DNA of 64,000 nt from Psychrobacter sp. MF31 (GTDB lineage: Bacteria > Pseudomonadota > Gammaproteobacteria > Pseudomonadales > Moraxellaceae): NCBI RefSeq assembly GCF_012847335.1, contig NZ_JABBDX010000006.1:89353-153352 (forward strand), in the 5' to 3' direction. The number at the start of each line of letters is the position of its first letter. Position 1 is the stretch's first letter. The notes beneath the pieces were generated by a model. The model saw only the letters and a program-made list of their open reading frames with translations, was not told the DNA's origin and ran no database searches. Shown in pieces: positions 53,960 through 62,689 of this stretch. The position numbers and the translations under genes were made by a program.

Positions 53960-55612
53960 ATGACGCCATCTTTTTTGCCAAAATTTCATCTCAAAGCCTT
54001 ATCGCTTGCCGTGGTCAGCAGTTTATTGCTGGTCGGTTGTAACGATGACAACGAAACCGTTTATTTTCAAAACACTCCTGAAACGATCAAAAGCTTCACT
54101 GCCGATAAGTTAGATACTGCGCTTGCGCAAATCTCGCCGATTGGCAAAGCAATCACTCCTGACGCCAAATGCGGCGTGGTCGTCGAAAAATTCAGCTATC
54201 AAACTCAAGGTTCGGCGGGCGAGGCTGCGACAGCAACCGCCGCTTTGATGCTGCCAAGTGGCACGAGCGCAGACTGCCAAGGCGAGCGACCGCTACTGCT
54301 CCACGCTCATGGCACGGCTACTGAAAAATCGTACGATTTTACTCAAGTTGGCAACGGTCAAAACCAAGCTGGATTTCGAGCAACCTTAATGGCAGCCAAC
54401 TTTGCCGCTCAAGGTTATATCGTTTTGGTTCCCAATTATGCCGGCTACGATAAGTCTGATTTAAATTATCACCCTTACTTGAATGCCAAGCAGCAATCTC
54501 AAGAGATGGTCACCGCCCTTGATACGGCGCGCCGCGTTATCGCTGAGCAGCAAAGCGTGAACAATCCCAATTATCAAAAGGTAAAAGATTCAGGAAAACT
54601 ATTTTTAACAGGCTATTCGCAAGGCGGTCATGTGGCAATGGCGACGGCAAAATTGCTTGAGTCGCAAAATCGTCCGGTGACTGCTCTTGCGCCATCGTCA
54701 GGACCTTATGCCTTAGCAGCGTTTGGGGATGCGATATTTGGAGGCAATGTCAACGTTGGCGCGACGGCGTTTGCGCCACTCATCGCCCGAAGCCTGCAGC
54801 CTGCAAATCCCAAGATTTATACCAAGTTATCCGATATTTTTAACAAGCCTTACGATGAAACCTTACTGCCAACCCAAGGCAGCTTTAATGACTTAATTAA
54901 AAATGGCAAATTACCACAAACCGCGCTATTTCAAGCCGCACCGACCGGAATTCCATCGCTTGACCCAATCTCACCACCGGATAAGTTTGGGTTTGCAGAT
55001 AAAAACTACTTGATTAGAACGGACTACCGCGCTCAGTATTTAGCGGATGCTCAAGCCAATCCTGATGGCTTATTGGTACAAGGCGGGAATTTACTTCCTG
55101 CCAATAATCCGCAGCAGCCGCTACGAGAGGCATTAAAAGCAAACGATTTACGTGGTTATGCGCCTGCCATGCCGACTTTTATTTGTGGTGGTAACCAAGA
55201 CCCAACCGTTTTTTATGACCTAAATACGGGATCAATGAGCGCAATTTTACAGAAATTGGCGCAAACTTCTCATAAAAATCTTAACGTGACTGTATTTGAT
55301 GTGGATGCAACGAACAAAGCTCAGCGACCCAGCAATAACTTGCTAACGTTAATTGGCACCGCGTCAGCAAATCCTTGGCAACTTAATGATGTTGCGACTC
55401 GCGTTCAATCGCAGTTTGCTAAAACGGTTGATGCGACAAGCTCAGCGGCTTATCAGCAAGCGCTTGATAGTGGTGCAACGGTAGAAAACGCTCAAAAAGC
55501 CGCTCAAGCCGCAGTATTAAGCAGCTATCACGGCACGCTTGCCAGTACGGCTTGTACTGAAGCAACCCGCGAGTTTTTTGATCAAAACTTTGTAAAGGTC
55601 AAAGCATCATAA
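53960..55612 (+). CDS. Lipase-like alpha/beta-hydrolase lipoprotein
   Basis: A 550-residue protein with a lipobox L-L-V-G-C (Cys27) and an alpha/beta-hydrolase domain. The nucleophile elbow is G-Y-S-Q-G-G (Ser220) and the oxyanion region H-A-H-G-T-A near 115. It resembles secreted fungal/bacterial LIP-type lipases, which cleave triglycerides or esters. The C-terminal 150 residues are Ala-rich with repeated Q-K-A-A-Q-A-A segments and probably form helices. It should act on the cell surface or periplasm. AAGGAC precedes the ATG. Confidence 0.78.
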   Translation: MTPSFLPKFHLKALSLAVVSSLLLVGCNDDNETVYFQNTPETIKSFTADKLDTALAQISPIGKAITPDAKCGVVVEKFSYQTQGSAGEAATATAALMLPSGTSADCQGERPLLLHAHGTATEKSYDFTQVGNGQNQAGFRATLMAANFAAQGYIVLVPNYAGYDKSDLNYHPYLNAKQQSQEMVTALDTARRVIAEQQSVNNPNYQKVKDSGKLFLTGYSQGGHVAMATAKLLESQNRPVTALAPSSGPYALAAFGDAIFGGNVNVGATAFAPLIARSLQPANPKIYTKLSDIFNKPYDETLLPTQGSFNDLIKNGKLPQTALFQAAPTGIPSLDPISPPDKFGFADKNYLIRTDYRAQYLADAQANPDGLLVQGGNLLPANNPQQPLREALKANDLRGYAPAMPTFICGGNQDPTVFYDLNTGSMSAILQKLAQTSHKNLNVTVFDVDATNKAQRPSNNLLTLIGTASANPWQLNDVATRVQSQFAKTVDATSSAAYQQALDSGATVENAQKAAQAAVLSSYHGTLASTACTEATREFFDQNFVKVKAS

Positions 55613-55632
55613 AATGTAAAATTAGAAAAAAT

Positions 55633-55663
55633 AAAAACGGTATCAATAGATGCCGTTTTTTTT
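55633..55663 (+). terminator. Rho-independent terminator after the lipase gene
   Basis: A 12-base stem with one G-T pair (55633-55644 with 55649-55660) and a four-base loop, followed by a long T run. Confidence 0.85.
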
Positions 55664-55825
55664 GTGAGTCAAACTTATATTTGCAATCTTCTTTAAGTCA
55701 TCCTTCATAAGCTATTTTTTAATCATAAAATTTTATGATTTTTTCTGTAATTATTGTAATTTATTGTACAATGCTACTTGTAAAATAAATTTATAAATGA
55801 AGGTTAATTAAAAGAGGAGAGGTTT

Positions 55826-56197
55826 ATGCCCCGATCACCGTTATTTAAAGATGTAACGTTAACGGCGCTTGGTAGAGAGCAGCTCCTCGATAGCAGCAGC
55901 CAAATTAAAGGTCGCGAGCGTCAGTTTTTATTATTGCTTGATCGAGATGACAGCGTCAGCCAACAGGTTTGTGCGGCGATGCTTCACAAAGTCAATGTAA
56001 AAGAATTGACGCAACTTGGATTGGTTGTCATCAACAATAATGCTGGCGAGGACAATAAACTTCAGCAAGGAACAAAACCTCAGCCGCTACCTACTTATCC
56101 AAAGCCGCTAACACCGGTTGAGTGCTCGTTAGAAGCACCGACAGAAAGCTTTGTTGAGCCTAACCCGATGCTTCAGCTGGCGGCTGGACTGGTTTAA
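55826..56197 (+). CDS. Hypothetical protein, possible winged-helix-like fold
   Basis: A 123-residue protein preceded by a strong AGGAGAGG ribosome site. The first 70 residues (L-T-A-L-G-R-E-Q-L-L, R-E-R-Q-F-L-L-L-L-D-R-D-D-S-V, L-T-Q-L-G-L-V-V-I) have the hydrophobic rhythm of small helix-rich, winged-helix-like domains found in other proteobacterial proteins. The rest is Pro-rich and disordered. No catalytic residues are seen. It has its own terminator and stands alone. Its function is unknown. Confidence 0.55.
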   Translation: MPRSPLFKDVTLTALGREQLLDSSSQIKGRERQFLLLLDRDDSVSQQVCAAMLHKVNVKELTQLGLVVINNNAGEDNKLQQGTKPQPLPTYPKPLTPVECSLEAPTESFVEPNPMLQLAAGLV

Positions 56198-56251
56198 ATA
56201 GCAATTAAAATATCGCCGTGACTGTCAACATTTTAATAATAATGATCATAA

Positions 56252-56280
56252 AAAAGCTTGTCGCGATTTGACAAGCTTTT
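56252..56280 (+). terminator. Rho-independent terminator
   Basis: AAAAGCTTGTC (56252-56262) and GACAAGCTTTT (56270-56280) make a perfect 11-bp stem with a 7-base loop and a T-rich tail (TTGTTTTT). Confidence 0.88.
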
Positions 56281-56447
56281 TTGTTTTTAAGCTAAAAAAA
56301 TGGCTAAATTTGATCCTAACTTATCCCAAAAAATTTACTGCAATAAGCGGGGCAATTACCGCGCGAATCCCCCTAATTGGGCAAATTTGTGCTAAAATAA
56401 ACGCTTTTAATCAGCTTGAAAATCATAGGAAATAGCGCCGTTAGTTA

Positions 56448-56517
56448 GCGCTTTTTTGAGAGTCAGGGTTGTCACGATTTGATCTTGATTCAGCAAAATC
56501 AGCAATCAAAAAAGCGC
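56448..56517 (+). promoter_or_regulatory. Long inverted repeat in the gyrA leader, possible attenuator
   Basis: GCGCTTTTTTGA (56448-56459) is perfectly repeated inverted as TCAAAAAAGCGC (56506-56517). The left arm also forms the T-tailed half of a small AGCGC/GCGCT hairpin (from 56434). Two exclusive folds are therefore possible in the transcript, a terminator-like and an antiterminator-like form. Confidence 0.35.
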
Positions 56518-56566
56518 CAAATTGCCAGTTTTAATATGGCTAGTTTCTATGAGGAAAGGAGTGTTT

Positions 56567-59359
56567 ATGAGTGACTCGGTCAGTCCGATTGCCATTGTGG
56601 ATGAGCTAAAGCAGTCCTATTTGGATTATGCGATGAGCGTGATTGTCTCGCGCGCGCTTCCTGATGTGCGAGATGGATTCAAGCCGGTACACCGCCGCGT
56701 GATGTACGCCATGCACGTGTTATCAAACGACTACAACAAAGCTTATAAAAAATCGGCGCGTGTGGTGGGAGATGTCATCGGTAAATACCACCCGCATGGC
56801 GACATCGCGGTTTATGATGCGATTGTTCGGATGGCGCAAGATTTTAGTTTGCGCTATCCGATGGTGGACGGTCAAGGTAACTTTGGTTCAATTGATGACG
56901 ATCCACCAGCGGCGATGCGCTATACCGAAGTCCGCATGACCAAGTTGACCCATCAAATGCTTGCCGATTTGGACAAAGATACGGTCGATTGGGAAGACAA
57001 CTATGATGGTTCAGAGCGACTGCCTAGCGTTCTACCGGCGCGAGTGCCAAACCTTTTGGTGAATGGTGCCACCGGAATTGCGGTTGGAATGGCAACCAAC
57101 ATGGCGCCGCACAACTTAACCGAAGTCATTAATGCCTGCTTAGCTTACGCTAAAAACCCGCAAATCACGGGTGAGGAGCTAATGACACACATTTCAGGAC
57201 CCGACTTTCCAACCGGCGGCATCATTTACGGCAAATCAGGAATTGTCGATGCTTATCGTACTGGCAAAGGTCGGCTGCACATTCGCGGTCGCTACCATAT
57301 CGAGCCAATGAGCGACAGTGGCGTTAACCGTGACCGCGAGCGTATCGTATTCACCGAAGTGCCCTATCAAGCTAACAAAGCCAAATTGATTGAGCGCATT
57401 GCTGAGCTGGTTCGCGATAAAAAGCTTGAAGGTATCAGCGAAATCCGCGATGAGTCGGACAAAGACGGCATGCGAATTGCCATTGATTTGCGCCGCGGCG
57501 AGAACGCGGAAGTGGTGGTGAACAATTTATTTTTGCAAACGCCGCTTGAATCCAGCTTTAGTATTAATATGGTGGCGCTTGATAATGGTCAGCCAAAATT
57601 GTTAACGCTGCGCCAATTGATCGCTGCGTTTGTTCGCCATCGCCAAGAAGTCGTCACTCGCCGAACCATTTTTGAATTAAATAAAGCTCGGGTTCGTGGT
57701 CACTTGCTTGAAGGGTTAACCGTTGCCCTTGCCAATATTGATGACATTATTGTTGCCATTAAAGAGTCAGCAAACCGCGGTGAAGCTCGTGAAAATTTGC
57801 TAGGTAACACGTGGCAGTCCGGAAGCGTCGTTGCGATGCTTGAGGCAGCAGGAAGCCAAGCGGTTCGCCCTGATTTTATCGAAGGCGAAGACCTCAAAGC
57901 GCCGTTTGGATTGATTGAAAACCAATCGCGCTACCGCTTATCGCTTGACCAAGTGAACGCCATTTTAGAAATGCAGCTTCACCGTTTAACGGGTCTTGAA
58001 CAAGACAAACTTAGCGATGAATACAAAAGCTTGCTGCTTGAAATCAACCGCTTAGAGTCCATTTTGGGTGATTTTGAAAAGTTAATGGCGGTCATTATTA
58101 ATGAGATGATCGAAATTCGTGATGAGTTTGGCGATGAGCGTCGAACTGATATTGTGGATTCACGCGCCGATTTTAGCCGTGAGGATTTAATCCCTGAGCA
58201 AACGGTCGTGATGACGGTATCGCGAACCGGTTACGCCAAAACGCAGCCCATTGACGACTATGTCGCGCAAAAACGTGGCGGTAAAGGCAAATCCGCCACT
58301 GCGATGAAAGAGGACGATGTGATTGACCATTTGGTCGTTACCTCAACCCATGATACGGTGCTTTGCTTTACTGATAACGGTCGCGTGTTTAGCCTTCGCG
58401 GTTTTGAAGTGCCGATTGCTAGTCGCGGCGCTCGCGGTCGACCGCTGGTCAACCTCATCAACCTTGATCCTGATGAAACCGTGACCACCATTTTACCAAT
58501 TCCGCGAAAGCGTGATGACAGCGATCATCATTTTGTATTTTTTGCCACGGCAAACGGTACGGTCAAGCGCGTTGATCTTGAGCAATTTGCCAATATCCGC
58601 TCCAATGGCTTGATTGCGCTGAGTCTTGATGATGGCGACAAACTGGTTAATGCTCAACTGACCAATGGCAGCCAAGAAGTCATGCTGTTTTCCTCAAGCG
58701 GTAAAGCCATCCGCTTTAATGAAAATGATGCTCGGGCGTTAGGTCGAACCGCTCGCGGCGTTCGCGGAATGCGTATCGATGATGAGGAGCAAATTAAATC
58801 TTTGGTTGTCATTGATAACAATGTCAAAGAAATCTTGATTGCTTGTGAAAACGGCTTTGGCAAACGCACCTTTATTGAGGAATTTAACACGCAAAATCGC
58901 GGTGGCGGCGGTGTGATCGCCATTAAAACCAGTGAGCGTAATGGCGAGTTGGTGCGAGCGGTGAAAGTTGAGCCAACCGATGACGTGATTTTGATTTCTA
59001 ATAAAGGCACGCTGGTTAGAACGCCCGTTGAGTATATCGCGAGCACCGGTCGCAATGCGCAGGGCGTCACCTTAATTAAGCTTGCCAGTGATGAAAAGCT
59101 GGTGTCCATTGCCAGTGTCGAAGGTGATGATAGTGATGAAAAGCTGGTGTCCATTGCCAGTGTCGAAGGTGATGATAGCGATGATGCGCTGGTTGACGCT
59201 TTAATTGATGACGGCGTTTTTAATGCTGAGGCGCAAACTGAGGTCAGCACTGACATTGATGATACCGATTTAGGCGATCCTGATCTTGATGATGAAATGG
59301 ACGAGCGCTTTGATGATATTGCCAGTATCTCGCAAGCTCAAGAAGGCGAGCGCGAATAA
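56567..59359 (+). CDS. gyrA: DNA gyrase subunit A
   Basis: A 930-residue type IIA topoisomerase subunit that cuts and rejoins DNA; with GyrB it makes negative supercoils. The start is ATG 56567 after GAGGAAAGGAG; an earlier ATG at 56522 was rejected. The active-site Tyr is in A-M-R-Y-T-E, and the GyrA-box is Q-K-R-G-G-K-G. The quinolone-determining stretch reads [10 protein letters not shown], with Ile80 at the place of Escherichia coli Ser83 and Asp84 at that of Asp87. The C-terminal tail holds a perfect 15-residue tandem duplication (residues 841-870) and is strongly acidic. Confidence 0.97.
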   Translation: MSDSVSPIAIVDELKQSYLDYAMSVIVSRALPDVRDGFKPVHRRVMYAMHVLSNDYNKAYKKSARVVGDVIGKYHPHGDIAVYDAIVRMAQDFSLRYPMVDGQGNFGSIDDDPPAAMRYTEVRMTKLTHQMLADLDKDTVDWEDNYDGSERLPSVLPARVPNLLVNGATGIAVGMATNMAPHNLTEVINACLAYAKNPQITGEELMTHISGPDFPTGGIIYGKSGIVDAYRTGKGRLHIRGRYHIEPMSDSGVNRDRERIVFTEVPYQANKAKLIERIAELVRDKKLEGISEIRDESDKDGMRIAIDLRRGENAEVVVNNLFLQTPLESSFSINMVALDNGQPKLLTLRQLIAAFVRHRQEVVTRRTIFELNKARVRGHLLEGLTVALANIDDIIVAIKESANRGEARENLLGNTWQSGSVVAMLEAAGSQAVRPDFIEGEDLKAPFGLIENQSRYRLSLDQVNAILEMQLHRLTGLEQDKLSDEYKSLLLEINRLESILGDFEKLMAVIINEMIEIRDEFGDERRTDIVDSRADFSREDLIPEQTVVMTVSRTGYAKTQPIDDYVAQKRGGKGKSATAMKEDDVIDHLVVTSTHDTVLCFTDNGRVFSLRGFEVPIASRGARGRPLVNLINLDPDETVTTILPIPRKRDDSDHHFVFFATANGTVKRVDLEQFANIRSNGLIALSLDDGDKLVNAQLTNGSQEVMLFSSSGKAIRFNENDARALGRTARGVRGMRIDDEEQIKSLVVIDNNVKEILIACENGFGKRTFIEEFNTQNRGGGGVIAIKTSERNGELVRAVKVEPTDDVILISNKGTLVRTPVEYIASTGRNAQGVTLIKLASDEKLVSIASVEGDDSDEKLVSIASVEGDDSDDALVDALIDDGVFNAEAQTEVSTDIDDTDLGDPDLDDEMDERFDDIASISQAQEGERE
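59087..59176. repeat. 45-bp perfect tandem duplication within gyrA
   Basis: The 45-base block starting AGTGATGAAAAGCTGG at 59087 is repeated at 59132 without a mismatch. It duplicates [15 protein letters not shown] in frame at the last blade/tail boundary of GyrA. Absence of differences points to a recent event. Confidence 0.93.
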
Positions 59360-59403
59360 GTCAGTTATCAAATTGAGTTAAAAAAATAAATTAATGAGCT
59401 TTT

Positions 59404-59436
59404 AAAAGCCTTAGACGGGGCGCGTCTGAGGCTTTT
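59404..59436 (+). terminator. Rho-independent terminator after gyrA
   Basis: A 14-base stem with one G-T pair (59404-59417 with 59423-59436), beginning AAAAGCCT and ending AGGCTTTT, a 5-base loop and a T run, between gyrA and the RarD-like gene. Confidence 0.88.
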
Positions 59437-59471
59437 TTATTTAAAAAAAGGTTTAAATCAAGGCTGGTGTT

Positions 59472-60503
59472 ATGATTAACAACCCGACCGCTCAAGGAAC
59501 GATTGCAGCGGTATTGGCAAATTTTTTATTTTCGGTATTGTTTTTATTTGGCTTGATTTTGCAGCCCTTGACCGGAACGCAAGTTGCGGCTTGGCGCGTT
59601 ATTATGATGCTGATAAGTTTAGTGGCACTGATCACCTTATTAAAGCAGTGGTCAGCAGTTAAGAACTATTTAAAAACGCTCAAGTCCGTCCAAGATTGGC
59701 TGTTATTTGTGCTGCCAACGCCGATTTTGGGGGCGCAACTTTGGCTATTTATGTGGGGACCGGTTAATGGCTTAGGGCTTGATGTGACCTTGGGCTATTT
59801 TTTATATCCACTGGTGATGATCGTGATTGGTCGCGTTTTTTACCATGAAGCCATGAGCCGATTGCAATGTCTTGCGACCAGTTGCGCGGCAATTGGCATT
59901 GGTTATGATATTTGGCTGTTTGGGCATATTTCTTGGGCAACGCTATTTGTTTGCTTGGGCTATCCGCCGTATTATTTGATGCGCCGAAAGCTTGCTGTTC
60001 CGCCAATCACTGGACTGCTTGCTGATTTAACCTTGTTATTACCCGCAGTTATTTTTATTTTAGGGCAATCGGGCGGCTTAGTTTTATTTAAGACGACGCC
60101 AAAACTTTGGTATTTATTGCCGCTGCTCGGCATTTTGAGCACCGCGGCGATGTCTTTAACCATGGTTGCCAGTAATAAGTTGCCCGTGTCGCTATTTGGG
60201 ACGCTTTGCTATTTAGAGCCGATTTTCTTATTTATTTTTTCTTTGACCATTTTGCACCAAAGCGCCAGCGAGGGCGGTTCGGTCATCATGTATGGGCTGA
60301 TTTTTACTGCGCTTATGATCATGGCAATCGATAGTGCGCTTGGTTATTGGTCACGAAAACAGACGGATCGCTTGCAAGGTTATGGCGAGCTGCAAGTGGC
60401 AACGTTTCCAACGCGTAGGCGGATAAAAAAGTACCGCGTCAAAAGTTTGCTTCTAGTTCGGCGTTTTAGAAAACGCGCAAAAAAAGCAATAAGCAAACAA
60501 TAA
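59472..60503 (+). CDS. RarD-like EamA-family transporter
   Basis: A 343-residue membrane protein with about ten helices of the EamA/DMT superfamily, most like RarD (chloramphenicol-sensitivity protein family): N-terminal G-T-I-A-A-V-L-A-N-F-L-F-S, W-R-V-I near residue 42, and Y-F-L-Y-P-L near 115. Substrate is unknown. The C-terminal 50 residues are very basic (R-R-R-I-K-K, R-K-R-A-K-K), a cytoplasmic tail not usual for RarD. Located just after the gyrA terminator. Confidence 0.78.
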   Translation: MINNPTAQGTIAAVLANFLFSVLFLFGLILQPLTGTQVAAWRVIMMLISLVALITLLKQWSAVKNYLKTLKSVQDWLLFVLPTPILGAQLWLFMWGPVNGLGLDVTLGYFLYPLVMIVIGRVFYHEAMSRLQCLATSCAAIGIGYDIWLFGHISWATLFVCLGYPPYYLMRRKLAVPPITGLLADLTLLLPAVIFILGQSGGLVLFKTTPKLWYLLPLLGILSTAAMSLTMVASNKLPVSLFGTLCYLEPIFLFIFSLTILHQSASEGGSVIMYGLIFTALMIMAIDSALGYWSRKQTDRLQGYGELQVATFPTRRRIKKYRVKSLLLVRRFRKRAKKAISKQ

Positions 60504-60626
60504 TCTTTGACTTGTCAGATATTATTTTTCGTAACCGAATCTTTACCCTTGGCTGTCAAAATGAGGTGATTACGCTATCATCCTTAGCATCAATTTTTTA
60601 TTCATTTTGGATCAAAAGGTTACGCT

Positions 60627-61298
60627 ATGCTGCATCTTCATCATTTAAGTCAGTCACGATCGCATCGTATTTTGTGGTTGCTTGAGGAATTGCAACTTGA
60701 CTACAAACTTACGTGTTACGAGCGCAATCGGGCATATCTTGCCCCTGATAGCCTCAAAAAAATCCAGCCGCTAGGTCACGCGCCAATTTTGGAAGTCGAT
60801 GGCAAACCGCTCATTGAGTCAGGATTTATCATTGAATATTTGCTCAAACATTTTGATAAAGATCATCAGTTTAAGCCTGAAGACAGCGATGAGACGGCTT
60901 GGGAAAATTACACCTTTTGGCTGCATTTTGCCGAAGGAGCAATCATGCCGACCTTGGTGATGCGCTTGGTTTTTACCAAAGTCGTTGATAAATCGCCACT
61001 GCTTATAAAACCTGTCAGTAAAGGTATCCAAAAGCAGGTTGAACACAGTATGATTGCAGGCAATTTGAACGTCATGCTCAATATGATGGAGCAGCATTTA
61101 AGCGACAATCATTGGTTTGCCGGAGCAAGTTTTAGCGCGGCGGACATTCAGATGTATTTTGCAGCCGCCGCCGCCAACGCGCGACCAAGTCTTGATCAGG
61201 CTCAATTTGCCAATATTTTAAATTGGATGAAGCGTTGCCAAGCCCGCGCGGCGTTTCAGCGCGCTGAAGAAAAAGGCGGCAAACTGACGTTTCGTTAA
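60627..61298 (+). CDS. Glutathione S-transferase
   Basis: A 223-residue GST. The thioredoxin-like N-terminal domain has S-Q-S-R-S-H-R-I-L-W-L-L-E-E-L (catalytic Ser/Arg region), cis-Pro L-G-H-A-P-I-L-E-V-D, and the E-S binding motif in L-I-E-S-G-F-I-I-E-Y. The all-helical C-terminal domain follows from about 90. Probably conjugates or reduces hydrophobic electrophiles; its class is not determinable. AAAGG precedes the ATG. Confidence 0.88.
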   Translation: MLHLHHLSQSRSHRILWLLEELQLDYKLTCYERNRAYLAPDSLKKIQPLGHAPILEVDGKPLIESGFIIEYLLKHFDKDHQFKPEDSDETAWENYTFWLHFAEGAIMPTLVMRLVFTKVVDKSPLLIKPVSKGIQKQVEHSMIAGNLNVMLNMMEQHLSDNHWFAGASFSAADIQMYFAAAAANARPSLDQAQFANILNWMKRCQARAAFQRAEEKGGKLTFR

Positions 61299-61357
61299 CT
61301 CAATTGCAAGTCAAAAAACGTTTTTAAAAAAATGGTTTTAAAAGGAGCGCTATACCA

Positions 61358-61600
61358 GTGCCTGTTTCGCCAAAGCCGCCAAAAGAGCCTTTAATCGATT
61401 ACAGAAATGACGTCGATCTACCCGAGCCAACGCCGATTGATGTTAAGTCTTGGCTGCAAAAGTTACTTGTAGCATTGCTTTGCGCCGTCAGCTTTTACGG
61501 CGGCTGGAAGGCGCATGAGTCAAACGTCGTTAAGCAGTGCCTAGCACATGGGGGTCAGTTGGACAATTCAGGTCAAGTGCTACTTTGCAAATCGCCCTAG
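61358..61600 (+). CDS. Small single-pass membrane protein
   Basis: An 80-residue protein starting at GTG 61358 with AAAAGGAG upstream. A proline-rich cytoplasmic N-terminus precedes one membrane helix (L-L-V-A-L-L-C-A-V-S-F-Y-G-G-W, about 32-47). The short periplasmic tail has two Cys (C-L-A and L-L-C). Not recognised; it is 33 bases before rnz and may be co-transcribed. Confidence 0.55.
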   Translation: MPVSPKPPKEPLIDYRNDVDLPEPTPIDVKSWLQKLLVALLCAVSFYGGWKAHESNVVKQCLAHGGQLDNSGQVLLCKSP

Positions 61601-61633
61601 CCGTAAACTCTCGACCTAATCCAAGGTAAAGCC

Positions 61634-62689
61634 ATGCTGAAATTAACTTTTCTAGGAACGTCAGCAGGCGTTCCTACCAAATCGCGAAACGTCACCGCGC
61701 TTGCGGTTGAATGCCTGAATCCTTTTGATAACATTGTCAAAAAAAAGCGACCGTGGCTGCTCATTGACTGCGGCGAGGGCACTCAGCATCAATTGCTTAA
61801 CACTAATCTGTCCGTCCATCAGCTTGCCGCCATTTGCATTACCCACGTTCATGGCGACCACTGTTACGGCTTACCGGGGCTGCTGGCAAGTGCGGCAATG
61901 TCCGGTCGAACTGCGCCGTTAACCTTGATTGCGCCAAAAGCCATTGCTAAGTTTTTGGACGCCATCACGTTAACCACCGAGCTTTATTTTCCGTTTGCCA
62001 TTGAATTTTTGGCGATTGAAGATTTGCTTGCTCAGGACAAAACCGCCGATTTGACTTTTAGCCCTTATCATCAAGTAACTATTGATATTAATGCGCTCTC
62101 GCACCGCGTTGCCTCATTTGGCTTTGGTATTTCGCAATCGTTGATTAAAAACACACTAGATAAAGAAAAACTGCTTAATAATGGCATTAAGCCGAGCAAA
62201 ATTTGGGGAAAGCTTCAACAAGGTTGTGATGTGACGCTTGAAAATAAGCAAATTTTAAAGGCAAAAGATTATTTAATTACTGAAAAAATCAAAACTAAAA
62301 TCGTTGTAGCAGGCGACAATGACACGCCAAGCTTACTTGCAAAAACGCTTGCTGATAGCGATTTGTTAATCCACGAAGCGACATATTCAAGCGATATTTT
62401 AGCAAAAATAAAAGCTAAAAATTTGGACTTTGACCCGATGCATAGCAGCGCGCTTGAGGTTGGTCGCGCGGCTGAAAATTTTGGGGTGAAAAACTTAATT
62501 TTGACCCATTTTAGCGCGCGCTATCAAGGCTTTGATGATGAAGCAAGCACGACGCCAAATATGGCAACCATTCGCATGGATGCAAGGCAAGCTTATCAGG
62601 GCAACCTTTGGCTAGCAAAAGACTTTACCCAGTATTTGGTTGATGGGTCAAAAGCTGTTGATACCGTAGAATATTTAGGTCAAGTTTAG
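61634..62689 (+). CDS. rnz: Ribonuclease Z (tRNA 3'-processing endonuclease)
   Basis: A 351-residue metallo-beta-lactamase-fold nuclease that trims tRNA 3' ends. The zinc motif is H71-V-H73-G-D75-H76, preceded by L-G-T-S-A-G-V-P-T and L-I-D-C-G-E-G-T-Q, with L-I-H-E-A-T-Y near 254 and L-T-H-F-S-A-R-Y near 293. Full length for the short form. Its stop overlaps the convergent DUF815 gene by four bases. Confidence 0.93.
   Translation: MLKLTFLGTSAGVPTKSRNVTALAVECLNPFDNIVKKKRPWLLIDCGEGTQHQLLNTNLSVHQLAAICITHVHGDHCYGLPGLLASAAMSGRTAPLTLIAPKAIAKFLDAITLTTELYFPFAIEFLAIEDLLAQDKTADLTFSPYHQVTIDINALSHRVASFGFGISQSLIKNTLDKEKLLNNGIKPSKIWGKLQQGCDVTLENKQILKAKDYLITEKIKTKIVVAGDNDTPSLLAKTLADSDLLIHEATYSSDILAKIKAKNLDFDPMHSSALEVGRAAENFGVKNLILTHFSARYQGFDDEASTTPNMATIRMDARQAYQGNLWLAKDFTQYLVDGSKAVDTVEYLGQV

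Larger units (their letters stand above)
56198..56566. other. gyrA leader and intergenic region
   Basis: These 370 bases hold the terminator of the preceding gene (56252-56280), then a hairpin-like AGCGC-GCGCT followed by six T (56434-56457), and a 12-base inverted repeat arm that competes with it (56506-56517). The gyrA ribosome site is GAGGAAAGGAG at 56551. No clear promoter was recognised. Confidence 0.5.

Noticed and set aside
56522-56566. An upstream in-frame ATG for gyrA adding 15 residues
   Set aside because: No ribosome site precedes it, whereas GAGGAAAGGAG sits before the ATG at 56567, which gives the family N-terminus M-S-D-S.
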